NCBI RefSeq assembly: GCF_008033115.1
Contig: NZ_CP041203.1
Location: 496,001 to 560,000, forward strand
Direction of reading: 5' to 3'
DNA: 64,000 bases
Source: Cellulomonas sp. Y8
Lineage (GTDB): Bacteria; Actinomycetota; Actinomycetes; Actinomycetales; Cellulomonadaceae
Numbering within the stretch: position 1 is the first letter of the stretch; each line of letters opens with the position of its first letter. Positions 60,810-64,000 of the stretch are shown in pieces. The position numbers and the translations under genes are program-made. The notes beneath the pieces were generated by a model. The model worked only from the letters and a program-made list of their open reading frames with translations, was not told the DNA's origin and did not search any database.

Positions 60810-61688
60810 TCAGCCCTTCACCGAGCCGGCGGTCAGGCCGCCGACGATGTACTTCTGCAGGAACAGGAACAGCAGCACGACCGGGATCGCGGCGAGCACG
60901 GCGCCGGCGGCGAAGATGCCCCAGCGCGCGTTCCGCTCGTCGGACGCCCAGTTGTAGAGGCCGAGCGCGAGCGTGAACCGCTCGGGCCGCTGCAGCACGA
61001 CCTTGGCGATGATGAACTCGCCGTAGGACGAGATGAACGACAGCAGGCCGACGACGGCGAGGATCGGCGCCACCAGGCGCAGGATGATCGTCCAGAAGAT
61101 CTGCGCGTGGGACGCGCCGTCGATCTTGGCCGCCTCGTCGATCTCCCGCGGGACGGTGTTGAAGAACCCGTACATGAGGAACGTGTTCACGCCGAGCGCG
61201 CCGCCGAGGTAGACGCAGATCAGGCCGAGCTGGGTGTTGAGCCCGATGGCCGGGAACACCTCGGACAGCGACAGCAGCACCAGGAACAGCGCCACGAACG
61301 CGAGCATCTGCGGGAACATCTGCACCAGCAGCAGCGTCGTCAGGCCCGAGCGGCGGCCGCGGAACCGGAACCGCGAGAACGCGTAGGCCGCGGCGGCGCC
61401 CATGAGCACGGTGCCGACGGCGGTCGCGGTGGACACCACGAGCGAGTTGACGGCCCAGTTGTAGTACCCGCGCGAGCCCAGCTCGGTGTAGTTCTCGAGG
61501 CTGAACGTGCGGAACAGCTGGTTCGAGCCCGTGAGCGTGCCGCCCGGGTTGAGCGACGCGGACAGGACGTACAGCAGCGGCAGCAGGCAGATCGCGATCA
61601 TCACGACGCCGACGACGTGCCGCCAGCCGATCTCGGACCACCAGCGGCGGCCGCGCACGGCGGTGTGCAGCTCGGGCGAGCGGGCCAT
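60810..61688 (-). CDS. malG: Maltose/maltodextrin ABC transporter permease
   Basis: A 292-residue inner permease subunit with six helices. The cytosolic loop that contacts the ATPase (EAA motif) is EIDEAAKIDGASHAQIFWTIILRLVAP, followed by the usual LAVVGLLSFISSYGEF. The N-terminal helix is HVVGVVMIAICLLPLLYVLS. The end GGLTAGSVKG is the typical MalG/CUT1 tail. It starts one base after the malF stop and is followed by the GH13 gene. No ATPase gene is in the window; actinobacteria usually share one MsiK elsewhere. Confidence 0.93.
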   Translation of the reverse strand: MARSPELHTAVRGRRWWSEIGWRHVVGVVMIAICLLPLLYVLSASLNPGGTLTGSNQLFRTFSLENYTELGSRGYYNWAVNSLVVSTATAVGTVLMGAAAAYAFSRFRFRGRRSGLTTLLLVQMFPQMLAFVALFLVLLSLSEVFPAIGLNTQLGLICVYLGGALGVNTFLMYGFFNTVPREIDEAAKIDGASHAQIFWTIILRLVAPILAVVGLLSFISSYGEFIIAKVVLQRPERFTLALGLYNWASDERNARWGIFAAGAVLAAIPVVLLFLFLQKYIVGGLTAGSVKG

Positions 61689-61689
61689 C

Positions 61690-63315
61690 TCAGATCTCCT
61701 CGAGGGTGCGGGTGCGACGGAAGCCGAGGTAGGAGATGACCCCGACGATCAGGAAGATGACGATCGACAGCGCGCTGGCGACGCCGTACTGCTTGACCCC
61801 GGACTCGAAGGCCACGGAGTAGACCATCGAGATGAGGATGTCCGTGTGGCCCACGACGTACGGGGTGCCCACGAAGTTCGGGCCGCCGCCGGTCAGCATG
61901 TAGATCAGCGAGAAGTTGTTGAAGTTGAAGGCGAAGCTCGAGATCAGCAGCGGCGCGACCGACACCATCAGCAGCGGCAGCGTGAGCGAGCGGAAGATCC
62001 GCCAGCGCCCGGCGCCGTCGATCCGCGCGGCCTCGGTCATGTCGTGCGGGATCGACTGCAGCGCGCCCGTGCAGATGAGGAACATGTACGGGAAGCCGAG
62101 CCACAGGTTCACGCCGATGATCGCGGCCTTCGCCAGCCACGGGTCGCTCAGCCACGGGATCGACGCCCCGCCGAGCAGCACCTCGTTGATGAGGCCGAAC
62201 CGCTCGTTCAGCATGCCGCGCCACACCAGGGCGGACAGGAAGCCGGGGAACGCGTACGGGAGGATCAGCAGCGAGCGGTAGACCTTCCTGCCGCGCACCC
62301 GGGGCTCGTTGAACGTGATCGCCAGGAACAGGCCCAGCGCGAACGTCGTCACGACGGACAGGAACGCGAACGCGAAGGTCCAGACGAAGATCTGCGCGAA
62401 CGGCCCGGCCATCCGGGAGTCGGTGACCATCGCGGTGAAGTTGTCGAAGCCGACGCCGACCCGCCAGCCCGGGGTCAGCCGCTGGCCGTCCTCGGAGACG
62501 AAGTTGCCGCCCTCGCCGGGCGCGTAGACGGTGCCGGTCTCGGCGTCGGTGAACGTGTCGCTCGCCGCGTCGTACTCGAGCGTCGACTGGAAGACGTAGC
62601 CGGTCGAGCCGTCCTGGGTGCGGACCGAGCCGTCGGCGGGGTCGTCCGAGAACGGCACCCGCAGCGAGGTGATGGCCTCCTGGTCGGCCGCGACCTGCGC
62701 GAAGCCGAGGACCTCCCAGCCGGGCACCTCGGTGATGCGGCCGGACTCGACGGTGGCGTCGACGTCCTCGAACGGCTGCTCGGCGGTGCCGACCTGGGCG
62801 TCGCCGTCCTCGGTGACGACCGCGAAGCCGAGCTCGTCGCCGTTCTGCACGACCGTGAGCGGCAGCGCGGGCGAGCCCTCGACGCGGCGCTCGTTCTGGG
62901 CGGCGATCTGCGTGATCGCGTCGGCCTTGGTCGAGTTGTGGCCGTCGCCGTAGTTCGTGAACGCGACGTAGCCCGTGTAGGCCATGGCGAACAGCTGGTA
63001 GACGACCAGGAACACCAGGCCGGGCACCAGGTACTTCGCCGGCAGCATCCGGCGGGAGAAGTAGGCCCAGTTCGCGACGGCCAGCGCCACGACCAGGAAC
63101 GCAAGGATCCCCCACTGGGACACGGCCCAGGCGGACAGGATCCCGTACACGCCGAGCGCGTCGACCGTGCCGATGAGGATCAGCTTGGCGATGAAGCCCG
63201 GGGAGAAGGAGCGGGCGTGCGACGTGGTGCCGCGGGGCACGCGCCGGCGGCGGGGCGGACGTGCGGTCCCGGGGTCGTCGGGCGCGACCTCCTGGACGGT
63301 CGACTGGTCGGTCAT
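61690..63315 (-). CDS. malF: Maltose/maltodextrin ABC transporter permease with a large periplasmic loop
   Basis: A 541-residue permease. The EAA loop is MTEAARIDGAGRWRIFRSLTL, followed by PLLMVSVAPLLISSFAFNFNN. The C-terminal six helices are standard. Between the third helix (YLVPGLVFLVVYQLFAMAYT) and the next one lies a ~170-residue extracellular domain (about 115-285, acidic, with AAQNERRVEGSPAL and TEDGDAQVGTAEQPFEDVDA), like the P2 loop of E. coli MalF. The N-terminal ~40 residues are basic and cytosolic. ATG 63315 starts the gene. It lies 104 bases after malE, with a hairpin between. Confidence 0.92.
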   Translation of the reverse strand: MTDQSTVQEVAPDDPGTARPPRRRRVPRGTTSHARSFSPGFIAKLILIGTVDALGVYGILSAWAVSQWGILAFLVVALAVANWAYFSRRMLPAKYLVPGLVFLVVYQLFAMAYTGYVAFTNYGDGHNSTKADAITQIAAQNERRVEGSPALPLTVVQNGDELGFAVVTEDGDAQVGTAEQPFEDVDATVESGRITEVPGWEVLGFAQVAADQEAITSLRVPFSDDPADGSVRTQDGSTGYVFQSTLEYDAASDTFTDAETGTVYAPGEGGNFVSEDGQRLTPGWRVGVGFDNFTAMVTDSRMAGPFAQIFVWTFAFAFLSVVTTFALGLFLAITFNEPRVRGRKVYRSLLILPYAFPGFLSALVWRGMLNERFGLINEVLLGGASIPWLSDPWLAKAAIIGVNLWLGFPYMFLICTGALQSIPHDMTEAARIDGAGRWRIFRSLTLPLLMVSVAPLLISSFAFNFNNFSLIYMLTGGGPNFVGTPYVVGHTDILISMVYSVAFESGVKQYGVASALSIVIFLIVGVISYLGFRRTRTLEEI

Positions 63316-63372
63316 GCGGGTGCCTCCGGGCGCGCGGCGGTGCTGGTGCTGCGGGATGGGGGGAAGAGCGGA

Positions 63373-63411
63373 GCGACCGCCGGGGCGCCTCGTGGGCACC
63401 CCGGCGGTCGC
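63373..63411 (-). terminator. Intercistronic hairpin between malE and malF
   Basis: The arms GCGACCGCCGGGG and CCCCGGCGGTCGC are perfectly complementary over 13 bp with a 13-base loop. Such hairpins after binding-protein genes commonly stabilise the upstream message or reduce read-through, giving more MalE than MalF. Confidence 0.7.
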
Positions 63412-63419
63412 GGAGACGA

Positions 63420-64000
63420 TCAGCCGTCGATGGCGTCCTGGATGTTCTGGACCATCGCGTCCCACGCGCCGGCCGGGTCGGCCGTCTGGCCGCCGACGAT
63501 CTGCGCCTCGGTTGCGCCCCAGAAGGACCACACCGAGCTCATCGCGGGGATGGCGGGCATCGGCGCGCCGGTGGCACCCGCGTCGTTGAAGCCCTGGAGG
63601 ACCGGGTCGTCGACCTTGTCCGCGGAGGCGGTCAGCGCCGGCAGGCGGCCGCCGGCCTCGTACAGCGCGTCCTGCGCCGCCTCGGTGGTCAGGTAGTTGA
63701 CCACGAACTCGTTGGCGAGGACCGGGTTGGCCGACTTCGCGGAGATGAACACGCCCTGCACGCCCACGAACGGCTGCGCGGGCTGGCCGCCGGCCGACGG
63801 GACCGGGAGGACGGAGATGTCCATGCCGGCCTCCTCGAACGCCGAGGTGTTCCACGGGCCGGTGACGATGTACGGCGCCTGGCCGTCCAGGAACGCCTGC
63901 TTGGCCTTGTCGCCGTCGACCGACAGGTCGAGGACCTTCTCCTGGCCGAGCTTGGCCAGGTACTGGGCGTACGCGTGGCCGGCGTCGCCGCCGAGCGCCA
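63420..64000 (-). CDS. malE: Maltose/maltodextrin ABC transporter solute-binding protein, C-terminal part
   Basis: The gene runs off the window, leaving ~193 C-terminal residues. It reads AYAQYLAKLGQEKVLDLSVD, then GDKAKQAFLDGQAPYIVTGP and WNTSAFEEAG, the hinge region of group 1 solute-binding proteins. FVGVQGVFISAKSANPVLAN and ALYEAGGRLPALTA follow, and GATEAQIVGGQTADP lies near the end (NIQDAIDG). In Gram-positives this is a lipoprotein at the outer face of the membrane. It is first in malE-malF-malG-GH13; the start and signal peptide are outside the window. Confidence 0.92.
   Translation of the reverse strand, partial: ALGGDAGHAYAQYLAKLGQEKVLDLSVDGDKAKQAFLDGQAPYIVTGPWNTSAFEEAGMDISVLPVPSAGGQPAQPFVGVQGVFISAKSANPVLANEFVVNYLTTEAAQDALYEAGGRLPALTASADKVDDPVLQGFNDAGATGAPMPAIPAMSSVWSFWGATEAQIVGGQTADPAGAWDAMVQNIQDAIDG

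Overview
The window is very GC-rich and reads like a chromosomal core segment of an actinobacterium of the order Micrococcales, most like Cellulomonas or a close relative. The reasons are the gene order (dxr, rlmN, cdsA, frr, pyrH, tsf, rpsB, then xerC, dprA, comM, yraN, rnhB, lepB, rplS, trmD, rimM, khpA, rpsP, ffh, ftsY, smc), frequent GTG starts, 1-4 base gene overlaps, and an ileS T-box of the actinobacterial kind. This placement is inference from gene content, not from a database match.

Layout. 1-551: the 3' end of an FAD oxidoreductase. 675-7786 (minus): dxr, a DivIVA-repeat protein, rlmN, cdsA, frr, pyrH, tsf and rpsB, covering isoprenoids, lipid precursors, UMP kinase and translation. 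8219-8757: a broken M23 peptidase facing a WhiG/FliA-type sigma gene, which overlaps xerC. 11166-19310 (minus): dprA-comM-yraN (DNA uptake and processing), DUF2469, rnhB, lepB, rplS, trmD, rimM, khpA, rpsP. 19675-21607: an alpha/beta hydrolase facing an amidohydrolase. 21642-26736 (minus): amt-glnB-glnD-ffh, nitrogen sensing followed by SRP.

26911-30716 is the accessory highlight. It is a tight five-gene minus-strand operon of visibly lower GC: a small secreted Cys-containing peptide, a lipoprotein, a membrane-fusion protein with a peptidoglycan-binding domain, an ABC ATPase and an FtsX-like permease. Every gene overlaps the next, and the promoter lies between inverted repeats. It looks like a peptide (bacteriocin- or signal-like) export or resistance system that I cannot assign to a named family.

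30825-36794: ftsY, a small membrane protein, smc and ndk. 36817-43745: DUF4233 and folC, which flank a TetR/MFS efflux pair and a dihydroxyacetone kinase operon (dhaK-dhaL-dhaM/HPr). 43745-47062: ileS under a T-box. 47611-51094 (plus): a membrane protein, then a NarL-type two-component system with a 17-bp perfect inverted repeat around the kinase start codon. 51199-58130 (minus): a hypothetical protein, a phosphoribosyltransferase, a DinB-like protein, dnaG, a sigma-E-family ECF sigma with a membrane partner, and dgt. 58199-58860 (plus): a VapBC toxin-antitoxin pair. 58870-64000 (minus): a maltodextrin operon, malE (partial)-malF-malG-GH13.

Caveat for all reading frames: at least ten small indels, mostly one extra G or C in a short homopolymer, break genes expected to be intact (cdsA, dprA, amt, dhaK, dhaL, the permease and the M23 peptidase). 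The pattern points to sequencing or assembly error more than to decay. For those genes I give the span of the restored gene.
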